Notes: generated by a model not told the origin, from the letters alone. Positions 7,697 through 16,709 are shown, counted from the first letter of the stretch. The stretch is DNA of 64,000 nt from Dinoroseobacter sp039192165 (GCA_039192165.1 JBCCXD010000002.1:62001-126000), one strand, 5' to 3'. Program-made: numbers and translations.

Positions 7697-10600
7697 CTAA
7701 GCTTGCAGGGCTCGAACCCCGATTTCGCCCTCGCGCCGCGCCTGCATGGCCTGCGCAGCTGCGTGAGACGCTGCAAGGGTCGTGAAGTACGGGATCTTGT
7801 CATAAAGCGCGACAGATCGGATCTCACGACTGTCTGCGACCGCTTGCGCGCCTTCAGTCGTATTCATCACCAACGCGATGCGCCCATCTTTTAGCATATC
7901 CACCACGTCAGGGCGGCCTTCATAGACCTTGTTGACCACCTCGGACGCGATGCCGTGGTCCTTTAGGAAGGCCGCTGTGCCCCGGGTCGCGACGATATCG
8001 AGCCCCAGATCGACCAGCATCTGTGCGAGATCCCGCAGCATCTCGCCTTTGTCGGCTTCCTTAATTGACAGGAACGCCGTGCCGGACTCCGGCAGATGCG
8101 TGCCGGCGCCCATCTGTGCTTTCAGAAAGGCGCGCGGGAAGGACGTGTCCCAGCCCATGACTTCCCCTGTGGAGCGCATTTCTGGTCCAAGAATAGTGTC
8201 GACACCGGGAAAGCGTGCAAAGGGCATGACCGCCTCTTTGACTGAAAACCACGGCATGTTCGGGTCCGCGAGTGTCATTGGATCGGACGCCGGCTGACCT
8301 TCGACATGCGGCGGTCGCTTCGGGAACTCAGACAGGGGGGCCCCGGCCATGACCCGCGCAGCGATTGAAGCGATCGCCGAGTCCGTTGCCTTCGCCACGA
8401 AAGGCACAGTGCGAGAGGCGCGCGGGTTCACCTCGATCAGGTAGATCAAGTCGTCTTTGATCGCGAACTGCACATTCATAAGACCGACAACATTCAGAGC
8501 CTTCGCCAGCGCCACTGTCTGACGCTCAATCTCTTTCAGCGTGTCTTTCGACAGCGAATAGGGTGGCAGCGAGCAAGCGCTGTCCCCGGAATGCACTCCG
8601 GCTTCTTCAATATGCTGCATGATCCCCGAGACATGAACGTCCGTGCCATCTGAAAGGGCATCAACGTCCAGCTCGATCGCACCAGCCAGATAGCTGTCAA
8701 GTAGCACCGGACTATCCCCGGAAACGACCACAGCCTCATTTATGTAACGTTCAAGCTGACCCATATCGCGCACGATCTCCATTGCGCGGCCTCCAAGGAC
8801 GTAAGACGGACGTATGACCAGGGGGAACCCGATCTCCCCTGCTGCGGCAAAGGCCTCCCCTTCGGTGGAGGCTATCGCATTCTTAGGTTGTTTCAGCCCG
8901 AGCTTGGTCACGAGGTTCTGAAACCGCTCCCGATCTTCGGCAAGATCTATGGCGTCCGGCGTGGTTCCCAGGATCGGGATACCTTCGGCCTCGAGCGCAT
9001 TTGCGAGCTTCAGCGGGGTTTGCCCACCGAACTGCACGATAACGCCATGCAGCGTTCCATTTTCCTGCTCGACCCGAAGGATTTCCATAACATGCTCAAA
9101 GGTCAACGGCTCGAAGTAGAGCCTGTCCGACGTGTCGTAGTCCGTGGAGACCGTTTCGGGATTGCAATTGATCATTATGGTCTCATAACCGACCTTGGTC
9201 AGTGCAAAGCAGGCGTGGCAGCAGCAATAGTCGAATTCAATCCCCTGACCGATCCGGTTTGGACCGCCGCCAAGAATGACGACTTTTTGCTTGTCGGTTG
9301 GTCGGGCTTCGCATTCCGCCTCGCCCATCACTGGGGTTTCATACGTCGAATACATATAAGGTGTCTGTGCTTCGAACTCGGCGGCGCAGGTGTCGATCCG
9401 TTTGAACTGCGCCACGACGCCAAGGCGCTGACGTGCGCGACGCACTTGCCCTTCAGACCGACCGGTCAGCTTAGCAAGCCGCGCGTCGGTAAAGCCCATC
9501 ATCTTGAGCTTGCGCAGCCCGGCTTCGTCCATAGGCAAACCGTTTTTCTTGACCTCATTCTCAGCATCGATGATCTCGCGAATCCGGTCGAGGAACCACG
9601 GGTCAAACGCGGTAGCTGCCTGTATTTCGTCGTTTGACAACCCATGTCGCATTGCCTGTGCGATGGTGCGCAGCCTGTCCGGGGTCTGTTTGGCGATGGC
9701 CTTGACAACGGAGGCCATGTCGGGCGCTCCCTCGATTTCAATCTCGTCAAAGCCGGTCAATCCCGATTCCATTGATGCCAGCGCCTTTTGGACCGATTCA
9801 TGGAAGCTGCGTCCGATGGACATCGCCTCGCCAACCGATTTCATAGCGGTTGTCAGGTAGGGCTCCGAGCCGGGGAACTTCTCAAATGCGAATTTGGGGA
9901 TCTTGGTGACGACATAGTCAATGGTCGGTTCAAACGAGGCCGGAGTGACTTTGGTAATGTCATTGTCGAGTTCGTCGAGCGTGTACCCGACCGCGAGCTT
10001 TGCCGCGATCTTAGCAATCGGAAAGCCCGTGGCTTTGGATGCCAGCGCCGAAGAGCGGGAAACCCGCGGATTCATCTCGATCACCACCATGCGCCCGTCT
10101 TCCGGGTTCACCGCCCATTGAACGTTTGATCCACCGGTTTCCACGCCGATCTCGCGCAGGACGGCGATCGATCCATTGCGCATGATCTGATATTCTTTGT
10201 CGGTGAGCGTCAGGGCTGGCGCTACGGTGATGCTGTCGCCGGTGTGAACACCCATTGGGTCTACATTCTCGATCGAGCAGACAATAATGGCATTGTCCGC
10301 GGTGTCCCGGACAACCTCCATCTCGTATTCCTTCCAACCCAGAAGGCTTTCATCGACAAGGATCTGGTTTACAGGCGAGGCATCCATGCCCGAGCGGCAG
10401 AAATGCTCATAGTCGTCACGGTTATACGCGACCCCACCACCGGTTCCGCCAAGCGTGAATGCGGGGCGTATGATTGCGGGCAGACCAATCTCCTCCAGAG
10501 CATCGAGCGCCAGCCGAACCCCGGCACTAAGGTCTGCCTTGCCGTCTGGGTTTTTGGGCGCCGTTACAATCGTTGCCTTGGGGTTTTCAAGACCCAGACG

Positions 10601-11011
10601 ATCCATTGCCTCGCGGAACAGTTTGCGGTCTTCTGCCATTTCTATGGCGTCGCGCTTGGCACCAATCATCTCCACGCCAAACTTTTCAAGCACGCCCATT
10701 TCTTCGAGCGCGAGCGATGTGTTCAGGCCAGTTTGCCCCCCCATTGTAGGAAGCAACGCGTCTGGGCGCTCTTTCTCGATGATCTTGGCAACCACATCGG
10801 GCGTAATCGGTTCGATATACGTGGCATCCGCGAGTTCCGGGTCTGTCATAATCGTTGCCGGGTTCGAATTTACCAGAATGACCCGATAGCCTTCTTCGCG
10901 CAGCGCTTTGCAGGCCTGTGCGCCAGAGTAGTCAAACTCGCAGGCCTGTCCGATGACGATTGGCCCCGCGCCGATGATCATGATGGAGTTGATATCGGTA
11001 CGTTTGGGCAT
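7697..11011 (-). CDS. carB: Carbamoyl phosphate synthase large subunit
   Basis: A 1104-residue enzyme that makes carbamoyl phosphate from bicarbonate, glutamine-derived ammonia and two ATP, feeding arginine and pyrimidine synthesis. It begins MPKRTDINSIMIIGAGPIVIGQ and has the two homologous ATP-grasp halves (GLNTSLAL and IRPAFTLGGTGGG in the first; VVILGGGPNRIGQGIEFDYC and IRPSYVLGGRAMEIV in the second) and a C-terminal MGS-like allosteric domain with FLSIKEADKGEMLRD. The internal ATG at 11011 is the standard start. It is slightly longer than the E. coli enzyme. It shares pathway logic with argF at 56155, which uses the product. Confidence 0.97.
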   Translation of the reverse strand: MPKRTDINSIMIIGAGPIVIGQACEFDYSGAQACKALREEGYRVILVNSNPATIMTDPELADATYIEPITPDVVAKIIEKERPDALLPTMGGQTGLNTSLALEEMGVLEKFGVEMIGAKRDAIEMAEDRKLFREAMDRLGLENPKATIVTAPKNPDGKADLSAGVRLALDALEEIGLPAIIRPAFTLGGTGGGVAYNRDDYEHFCRSGMDASPVNQILVDESLLGWKEYEMEVVRDTADNAIIVCSIENVDPMGVHTGDSITVAPALTLTDKEYQIMRNGSIAVLREIGVETGGSNVQWAVNPEDGRMVVIEMNPRVSRSSALASKATGFPIAKIAAKLAVGYTLDELDNDITKVTPASFEPTIDYVVTKIPKFAFEKFPGSEPYLTTAMKSVGEAMSIGRSFHESVQKALASMESGLTGFDEIEIEGAPDMASVVKAIAKQTPDRLRTIAQAMRHGLSNDEIQAATAFDPWFLDRIREIIDAENEVKKNGLPMDEAGLRKLKMMGFTDARLAKLTGRSEGQVRRARQRLGVVAQFKRIDTCAAEFEAQTPYMYSTYETPVMGEAECEARPTDKQKVVILGGGPNRIGQGIEFDYCCCHACFALTKVGYETIMINCNPETVSTDYDTSDRLYFEPLTFEHVMEILRVEQENGTLHGVIVQFGGQTPLKLANALEAEGIPILGTTPDAIDLAEDRERFQNLVTKLGLKQPKNAIASTEGEAFAAAGEIGFPLVIRPSYVLGGRAMEIVRDMGQLERYINEAVVVSGDSPVLLDSYLAGAIELDVDALSDGTDVHVSGIMQHIEEAGVHSGDSACSLPPYSLSKDTLKEIERQTVALAKALNVVGLMNVQFAIKDDLIYLIEVNPRASRTVPFVAKATDSAIASIAARVMAGAPLSEFPKRPPHVEGQPASDPMTLADPNMPWFSVKEAVMPFARFPGVDTILGPEMRSTGEVMGWDTSFPRAFLKAQMGAGTHLPESGTAFLSIKEADKGEMLRDLAQMLVDLGLDIVATRGTAAFLKDHGIASEVVNKVYEGRPDVVDMLKDGRIALVMNTTEGAQAVADSREIRSVALYDKIPYFTTLAASHAAAQAMQARREGEIGVRALQA

Positions 11012-11148
11012 CGGCAGACTCCAGTGGCGCAAATTGATGGGGGTTATACATGCCCGCGCCCTGTTCGCAAGGGCGTGAATAAGACGGTCTTGGCGGGTGG
11101 CGCAGCGCTGCTATCTGTCATCAAGCGCCACAAAAGCCTGAACCGTCC

Positions 11149-11820
11149 GTGACCCTTCTGTCAGAGCTGCAAAACACCCGCGCCCTTTGGCGCCTGCGAG
11201 CGGAGTTCGCCGCCTTCTTCGTGCTGCTTCCTGGTGTCATTGCGGTACTCTTGCCGCCAAACCGCATGTTCTCAGCCCTCTTTGCGTCGATGGCTCTGGG
11301 GCTTTGGCTTTTGCATATCACTCCAGGTTTTCGCTGGAGCCATCTGGTTGACGGTTTTCGCCGAATTTCATGGGGCTTCGTTGCGCTGTTCGCGCTGGCG
11401 ACGGTCGCAACGTCGGCTGGTGTGATTTTGACCCTGCGCCCGGATGCTTTTCTGATTTTAGTGCGTACGCAGCCGGAGCTTCTGCTTATGATCCTGCTGT
11501 TTTATCCCTTTGTCTCAGCTCTGCCGCAGGAGCTTGTCTTTCGGCCACTTTTTTTCAGGCGCTACGACGCGATATTGCCGTCTGGCTTATGGGCGCGGAT
11601 CATTTTAAATGCCGCTCTTTTTTCGTGGGCGCACCTTATGTACTGGCATTGGGTGGTTCTGGCGATGACATTTTCGGGGGGACTGGCTTTCGCCTATGCC
11701 TATGAAGCGAGACGCAATTTTCCCGAAGCCGTGATCCTTCATGCGATTGCGGGCAACATTGTTTTCGCTTTAGGGCTCGGTCTGTACTTTTATTCTGGCA
11801 ATGTGGCCCGACCTTACTGA
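11149..11820 (+). CDS. CPBP family intramembrane metalloprotease
   Basis: A 223-residue polytopic membrane protein of the CAAX prenyl protease/bacteriocin-processing (CPBP, Abi) type. The first active-site motif reads QELVFRPLFFRR, so the usual Glu-Glu pair is Gln-Glu; the second is FSWAH and the third LHAIAGN. The changed first residue raises some doubt about catalysis, although the rest is conserved. The start is a GTG at 11149; no ATG would keep the first membrane segment. It lies between carB and bchE in the bchE direction, with no sign of a link to either. Confidence 0.82.
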   Translation: MTLLSELQNTRALWRLRAEFAAFFVLLPGVIAVLLPPNRMFSALFASMALGLWLLHITPGFRWSHLVDGFRRISWGFVALFALATVATSAGVILTLRPDAFLILVRTQPELLLMILLFYPFVSALPQELVFRPLFFRRYDAILPSGLWARIILNAALFSWAHLMYWHWVVLAMTFSGGLAFAYAYEARRNFPEAVILHAIAGNIVFALGLGLYFYSGNVARPY

Positions 11821-11905
11821 AATTTGCCTCAATTTTGCCCTAGCTCGGCGGTATTTCTGATATCGCACCGTGTGTTTGGTGCTGGCTGTAAAATAGGTAC
11901 GCACA

Positions 11906-12121
11906 ATGATGTATTGGATGAGAAATTTCTGGCGCCCTGAGGACGGGGCCGTAACGGTCGACTGGGTTGTCTTGACCGGGGCCCTCGTGGGGCTGGGGAT
12001 TGCTGTGCGTCTGACACTGGAGCCGGCAATGACCACGCAGTCTGGGTCGTTGAACCGACAGTTGGGAACAGAGATGATTAAGACTGAGTTCCCTGCCGGT
12101 GAACAAGGTGGCCAACAGTAG
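11906..12121 (+). CDS. Flp-pilin-like small membrane protein
   Basis: A 71-residue protein with the type IVb prepilin-like block EDGAVTVDWVVLTGALVGLGIAV near residues 13-36: a Gly-Ala start, the Thr-Val-Asp-Trp core and one hydrophobic helix. In a true Flp pilin the motif is G/XXXXEY; here Glu-Tyr reads Asp-Trp, so processing by the prepilin peptidase is uncertain. It is far from the tad locus at 35843 and directly upstream of the bchE promoter. Such short Flp-like proteins are common in Rhodobacteraceae and uncharacterised. Confidence 0.7.
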   Translation: MMYWMRNFWRPEDGAVTVDWVVLTGALVGLGIAVRLTLEPAMTTQSGSLNRQLGTEMIKTEFPAGEQGGQQ

Positions 12122-12134
12122 GCACGCTCTGACT

Positions 12135-12148
12135 TTGATGTGTGTCAA
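12135..12148 (+). promoter_or_regulatory. FnrL/FNR box upstream of bchE
   Basis: TTGAT-GTGT-GTCAA matches the FNR consensus TTGAT-N4-ATCAA at 9 of 10 defined positions. It lies 51 bases before the bchE start codon. Oxygen-sensing FnrL activation of the oxygen-independent cyclase gene is known in purple bacteria; its operation here is inference from the site. Confidence 0.7.
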
Positions 12149-12161
12149 TTTTAACTGACAC
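12142..12161 (+). promoter_or_regulatory. PpsR/CrtJ operator upstream of bchE
   Basis: TGT-N12-ACA (12143-12145 and 12158-12160) fits the PpsR/CrtJ consensus exactly, and the arms extend to GTGTCA/TGACAC. It overlaps the FnrL box by seven bases, so repressor and activator could not easily bind together. A weaker second half-site, TGTCA, begins at 12168. Confidence 0.7.
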
Positions 12162-12198
12162 CAATCATGTCACTCTTCATTGAAATATGGAGGGCGAC

Positions 12199-13842
12199 AT
12201 GCGAATTCTCTTTATTCACCCGAGTTACCATTCCGGCGGTGCGGAGATTGCAGGCAACTGGCCTCCGGCATGGGTGGCGTATCTTGCCGGCAGCCTGAAA
12301 GCCGCCGGGTTCGGCGATATACACTTTATCGACGCTATGACGAATGACCTTCCGGATACGGCGCTGCGCGCGCGTATTCGCGAGATAGCTCCTGACATTA
12401 TCGGAACGACCGCGATCACGCCCGCGATCTATGAAGCGGAAAAGGTTCTAAAGATCGCGTCCGAGGAAGCGCCAGATGCCCTTCGGGTTTTGGGCGGTAT
12501 TCACGGGACCTTCATGTACAAGCAGGTTTTTTCCGAAGCGCAACAGGTTGATGTAATTGTCCGGGGCGAGGGGGAAGAGATCATGACCGAGCTCGTCCGC
12601 ACTGTGGCTGAGGGCCGATGGCCCGAAGACCGCCGCAGGGTCAAGGGGCTTGCGTTCCGCGAGGGGGAAAGGATCGTTGCAACGCAGGCTGCAAGCACGG
12701 TCAAGAACCTCGATGGCATTGATCCAGACTGGTCTCTTCTGGAGTGGGAAAAGTACATCTATGTGCCGCTCAACCGCCGCGTGGCGATCCCGAACATGGC
12801 GCGTGGATGCCCCTTCACCTGTTCATTTTGCTCGCAATGGAAGTTCTGGCGTGACTATCGCGTTCGAGACCCGATCAAGGTCGTGGACGAGATCGAGAGG
12901 CTCGTGACCGAGCATGACGTTGGGTTTTTCATCCTTGCCGACGAAGAACCCACGATCAACCGAAAGAAGTTCATCAAGTTCTGTGAAGAGCTCATCGCGC
13001 GCGATTTACCCGACAAGGTGCAGTGGGGAATCAACACACGTGTCACGGACATTTACCGGGACCGGGAGCTTCTGCCGCTCTATCGCAAGGCCGGCCTTGT
13101 GCATGTCAGCCTGGGCACAGAAGCCGCTGCACAATTGAAGCTCGATCGGTTCAACAAAGAAACCAAGGTCGCCGAAAATAAAGAGGCGATCCGTTTGCTG
13201 CGGGAGGCGGATATTTTCGTCGAAGCACAATTCATAGTCGGACTTGATAATGAAACCGCGGAGACGCTGGAAGAAACATACCGCATGGCATGGGACTGGC
13301 AGCCCGATCTCGCAAACTGGGCCATGTACACGCCGTGGCCTTTCACGCCTCTCTTTCAGGAGCTTGGGGACAAGGTCGAGATCTTTGACTTCTCAAAGTA
13401 CAACTTTGTGACGCCGATTATGGCGCCGGAGGCGATGACACGCGGCGAGCTGTTGAACGGGGTGATGAAGAATTATCGCCGGTTCTACGCACAAAAAGCG
13501 CTGTTCCACTATCCTTGGCGTGGCACCGGGTACCGGCGCAAATACCTGTTGGGATGTCTTAAGGCATTTTTGAAAGCCGGGTTCGAGCGGAAATTCTATG
13601 ACCTCGGCAAGGCCAATTACTGGGGACCTCAGTCAAAGGATAAGGTCAATTTTAACTTCGACCGGACCCGGACGATCGCAAAGGCGCAGATGGATGATTG
13701 GGAAGCAGCGGCCGATCGCGCCGCTGAGGCGGCGGCCCGCCGCAAGGCGCGGGATACATCGTTGAAACTGCCGGACCAGCTTCAGAAGCGCCAGCCGCTC
13801 AAGGCTTGCGGAGGTGGGACCCAGCAGATGGACGATACCTGA
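12199..13842 (+). CDS. bchE: Anaerobic Mg-protoporphyrin IX monomethyl ester oxidative cyclase
   Basis: A 547-residue enzyme that forms the isocyclic ring of bacteriochlorophyll without oxygen, taking oxygen from water. The N-terminal cobalamin-binding-type domain starts MRILFIHPSYHSGGAEIAGN, and the radical SAM cluster motif is CPFTCSFC with Cys 204, 208 and 211. The N-terminus and the conserved ANWAMYTPWPFTPLF region match BchE rather than generic B12-radical SAM proteins. I chose the ATG at 12199, which has GGAGGG 4 bases before it, over the ATG at 12187. The promoter carries FnrL and PpsR boxes. The stop overlaps the bchJ start by one base. Confidence 0.93.
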   Translation: MRILFIHPSYHSGGAEIAGNWPPAWVAYLAGSLKAAGFGDIHFIDAMTNDLPDTALRARIREIAPDIIGTTAITPAIYEAEKVLKIASEEAPDALRVLGGIHGTFMYKQVFSEAQQVDVIVRGEGEEIMTELVRTVAEGRWPEDRRRVKGLAFREGERIVATQAASTVKNLDGIDPDWSLLEWEKYIYVPLNRRVAIPNMARGCPFTCSFCSQWKFWRDYRVRDPIKVVDEIERLVTEHDVGFFILADEEPTINRKKFIKFCEELIARDLPDKVQWGINTRVTDIYRDRELLPLYRKAGLVHVSLGTEAAAQLKLDRFNKETKVAENKEAIRLLREADIFVEAQFIVGLDNETAETLEETYRMAWDWQPDLANWAMYTPWPFTPLFQELGDKVEIFDFSKYNFVTPIMAPEAMTRGELLNGVMKNYRRFYAQKALFHYPWRGTGYRRKYLLGCLKAFLKAGFERKFYDLGKANYWGPQSKDKVNFNFDRTRTIAKAQMDDWEAAADRAAEAAARRKARDTSLKLPDQLQKRQPLKACGGGTQQMDDT

Positions 13843-14468
13843 TGCCCCTCGACAGCGTCTCAGATGACCCATGGGCGCCGACGGATACACAGGCGCGTAT
13901 TGGGCCCAATTCCGTATTGCAGCTTTTGAAGGTGCTGGAAGAGGAGGGCGGGCCCCGCCTTGCAGCCCATGTGTTGGCAATGGGAGGGATGTTTGTGTTG
14001 CCGCCCGAGACAGGGATGATCGACGAACGCCCCGTCGCGCGTATCCACCGGGCCTTGCGGCAAGACATGCCCGATCGCGCACCGCGGCTGGCCTGGGCGG
14101 CTGGAGAGGCTACCGCGGATTATATCATTGCCAATCGTATTCCAGTGCCCGTGCGTTGGGTGCTGCGGGTGCTCCCTCCAGCACTGTCCGCCGGGGTTCT
14201 CACCCGTGCGATTTGCAAACATGCGTGGACTTTTGCGGGCTCGGGGCGATTTCTGGTCGTCTCGCAGCACCCTCTGACATTTGAGATCGTTGATAATCCA
14301 ATAGTCCGCGGCGAAACCGCAACGTGTCCGATCTGTTTTTGGCATACGGCGGTCTTTGAAGCGCTGTTCCGACGCCTTGTGGCGCCTGATTACACCGCGC
14401 GCGAAATCCGGTGCTGTGCCTGTGGGGATGCGGCTTGCCGGTTTGAACTCACCCGCAGTGGCTTCTGA
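13842..14468 (+). CDS. bchJ: Bacteriochlorophyll biosynthesis protein BchJ (V4R domain)
   Basis: A 208-residue protein with the 4-vinyl reductase (V4R) domain: RIGPNSVLQLL near the N-terminus, then CPICFWHTAVFEALFRRLV and the Cys-rich end REIRCCACGDAACRFEL. BchJ was first named a 4-vinyl reductase; later work on BciA/BciB and BchX-type enzymes suggests instead an accessory role in handling chlorophyllide intermediates. It overlaps bchE by one base (TGATG), so it is cotranslated with it. The bchEJ order is the one found inside photosynthesis gene clusters. Confidence 0.9.
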   Translation: MPLDSVSDDPWAPTDTQARIGPNSVLQLLKVLEEEGGPRLAAHVLAMGGMFVLPPETGMIDERPVARIHRALRQDMPDRAPRLAWAAGEATADYIIANRIPVPVRWVLRVLPPALSAGVLTRAICKHAWTFAGSGRFLVVSQHPLTFEIVDNPIVRGETATCPICFWHTAVFEALFRRLVAPDYTAREIRCCACGDAACRFELTRSGF

Positions 14469-14474
14469 GCTTCC

Positions 14475-14497
14475 CGCGCCTTGACAGTCAAGGCGCG
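14475..14497 (+). terminator. Perfect hairpin after bchJ
   Basis: CGCGCCTTGAC and GTCAAGGCGCG form an 11-bp perfect inverted repeat about one central base, starting 6 bases after the bchJ stop. No T-run follows, so it is a weak intrinsic terminator at best and could instead protect the bchEJ message end. Confidence 0.5.
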
Positions 14498-14544
14498 GTC
14501 GTATGTATGGCCCGAGACTTTCCATCTGAGTTTCGGGGATCCCC

Positions 14545-16317
14545 ATGCACGCCTATCGCACCCATTCTTGCGCCGACCTCACGAAAGACGCTGTGGGCGA
14601 CACTGTTCGACTGTCGGGCTGGGTGCACCGTGTGCGCGATCATGGTGGCGTGCTTTTCATCGACCTTCGCGACCACTATGGCATGACGCAGGTACTCTGT
14701 GACCCCGACAGTCCGGTTTTTGCCGAGGTCGAGAAGGTTCGCTCCGAATGGTGCATCCGCATTGACGGGACTGTGAAGGCTCGCGACGAAGGGCTGATTA
14801 ATCCGAAAATTCCAACAGGCGAGATTGAAGTCTTCATCCGCGATATGGAAGTCTTGGGAAGTGCGGATGAGCTGCCGTTACCGGTCTTTGGCGATCAGGA
14901 ATATCCCGAAGAAACGCGGCTGAAATATCGCTTCCTCGACCTGCGCCGCGAGAGCCTTCATGACAACATCACGCTGCGATCGAAGGTGGTGCAGTCGATC
15001 CGCAAACGGATGTGGGACATCGATTTTACCGAGTTCCAGACGCCGATCATCACGGCCAGTTCGCCGGAAGGCGCGCGCGATTTTCTCGTGCCCTCGCGCC
15101 TGCACCCGGGCAAGTTTTACGCGCTGCCGCAGGCACCACAGCAGTTCAAGCAGCTGATCATGGTCGGTGGTTTCGACAAGTATTTCCAGATCGCGCCTTG
15201 TTTTCGTGACGAGGATCCGCGCGCTGACCGGTCGCCAACGGATTTCTACCAGCTCGATCTGGAGATGAGTTTCGTCAACCAGCAAGACGTGTTCGACACG
15301 ATCCAACCAGTGATTAAGGGCCTTTTTGAAGAGTTCGGCGGTGGCCGAAAGGTTGATCAGGAGTGGCCTCTGATCAGCTATCGCGATGCGGCGCTGTGGT
15401 ACGGCACCGACAAGCCCGACCTGCGTAACCCAATCAAAATGCAGGTCGTTTCAGAGCACTTCCGTGGCTCCGGTTTCGCCATTTTCGCGAAACTGCTCGA
15501 GCAGGACGGCACAGAGATCCGCGCGATCCCGGCCCCGGGGGGAGGAAGCCGGAAATTCTGTGACCGTATGAACAAATATGCCCAGGAGCAGGGCTTGCCG
15601 GGCATGGGTTACATTTTCTGGCGTGATCAGGGCGATGGGATGGAAGCCGCTGGACCGCTTGCAAAAAACATCGGGCCCGAAAGGACTGAAGCCATTCGCC
15701 AGCAGCTTGGGCTGGGTGTTGGCGACGCGGCCTTTTTCCTTGGTGGCAAGCCGGAAAGCTTCGAGGGCGTCGCTGGTCGCGCGCGCGTGGTGGTGGGTGA
15801 GGAACTGGGGCTGGTCGATCAGGACCGTTTTGCCTTTGCCTGGATCGTCGATTTTCCGATGTACGAAAAGGATGACGAGGGGCGCATCGATTTTTCCCAT
15901 AATCCGTTCTCGATGCCGCAAGGCGGGATGGAGGCGTTGTCGGGCGATCCGTTGGATGTTCTCGGCTATCAGTATGACCTTGCCTGTAATGGCTACGAGC
16001 TGGTGTCCGGGGCGATCCGGAACCACAAGCTCGACATCATGTACAAGGCCTTCGAAATCGCGGGCTACGGCGCCGATGAGGTCGAAAAGCGCTTCGGCGG
16101 GATGGTCAATGCATTCAAATACGGGCCTCCGCCCCATGGCGGTTGCGCGGCGGGCATCGACCGGATTGTGATGCTGCTGGCGGACACAGCGAATATCCGC
16201 GAGGTCATCATGTTCCCAATGAACCAGCGGGCAGAGGACCTGATGATGAATGCGCCATCAGATCCCACGGGCGAGCAGCTGCGCGAGCTTGGTCTGCGGG
16301 TGATCCCGCAGGACTAG
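14545..16317 (+). CDS. aspS: Aspartyl-tRNA synthetase
   Basis: A 590-residue class II aminoacyl-tRNA synthetase. It has the N-terminal anticodon-binding OB fold (DTVRLSGWVHRVRDHGGVLFIDLRD), motif 2 (CFRDEDPRADRSPTDFYQLD), the bacterial insertion (GAD-like) domain and motif 3 (GCAAGIDRIVMLLAD). The length is normal for the bacterial type. Whether it is discriminating or also charges tRNA-Asn is not decided by this window, as no gatCAB is present. It follows bchJ after 76 bp and overlaps the convergent small gene at its end by 4 bases. Confidence 0.97.
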   Translation: MHAYRTHSCADLTKDAVGDTVRLSGWVHRVRDHGGVLFIDLRDHYGMTQVLCDPDSPVFAEVEKVRSEWCIRIDGTVKARDEGLINPKIPTGEIEVFIRDMEVLGSADELPLPVFGDQEYPEETRLKYRFLDLRRESLHDNITLRSKVVQSIRKRMWDIDFTEFQTPIITASSPEGARDFLVPSRLHPGKFYALPQAPQQFKQLIMVGGFDKYFQIAPCFRDEDPRADRSPTDFYQLDLEMSFVNQQDVFDTIQPVIKGLFEEFGGGRKVDQEWPLISYRDAALWYGTDKPDLRNPIKMQVVSEHFRGSGFAIFAKLLEQDGTEIRAIPAPGGGSRKFCDRMNKYAQEQGLPGMGYIFWRDQGDGMEAAGPLAKNIGPERTEAIRQQLGLGVGDAAFFLGGKPESFEGVAGRARVVVGEELGLVDQDRFAFAWIVDFPMYEKDDEGRIDFSHNPFSMPQGGMEALSGDPLDVLGYQYDLACNGYELVSGAIRNHKLDIMYKAFEIAGYGADEVEKRFGGMVNAFKYGPPPHGGCAAGIDRIVMLLADTANIREVIMFPMNQRAEDLMMNAPSDPTGEQLRELGLRVIPQD

Positions 16318-16526
16318 CGCCCTGAGTTCGGAACGTCGCTGCGAGGCGGCAACGCGCCTTGCAACTCCATAGTCTCGCCAAGGTCATAGGCCAGCGTCTG
16401 CACCGAGAAGTCATTGGTGCCGAGCACGACCGCGCCCAGCATCGCGAGGCCGAGGATGACGTGTGCTGCAATCGACGTGACCGGCGGGTTGGGTCCCGCT
16501 GTGTACGGGGATTTGAAGTTCCTCAT
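16314..16526 (-). CDS. Small membrane protein of unknown function
   Basis: A 70-residue protein with one membrane segment (IAAHVILGLAMLGAVVLGT, about residues 17-35) and a polar C-terminal tail. AAGGAGG lies 7 bases before the ATG at 16526, a very strong ribosome site that supports real translation; the longer upstream frame is unlikely. It is convergent with aspS, overlapping its last 4 bases. I do not recognise the family. Confidence 0.6.
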   Translation of the reverse strand: MRNFKSPYTAGPNPPVTSIAAHVILGLAMLGAVVLGTNDFSVQTLAYDLGETMELQGALPPRSDVPNSGR

Positions 16527-16709
16527 CAGGGAACCTCCTTTTGTTACTGCTCTGTTTCTCACGAGGCCGCTCCGAAATAGTGTTTCTGGACCGAGCCCTT
16601 GTTGTTTTTTGTTATGTGCAAGTTTTCGGTCGCCGCTGTGTCTTGGGAATGTCCGAAATATGGCGGAAATGAGATCGCGCGTGTTTTCGCCGACGGTGCG
16701 GTATGCACC

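Noticed and set aside
10244..11152. 302-codon plus-strand frame antisense to carB
   Set aside because: It lies opposite a complete, highly conserved carB and has no recognisable domain; long antisense frames are expected in GC-rich coding DNA.
11149..14468. Start of a full photosynthesis gene cluster
   Set aside because: Only bchE and bchJ are recognisable; flanking genes (CPBP protease, Flp-like peptide, aspS) are not photosynthesis genes.
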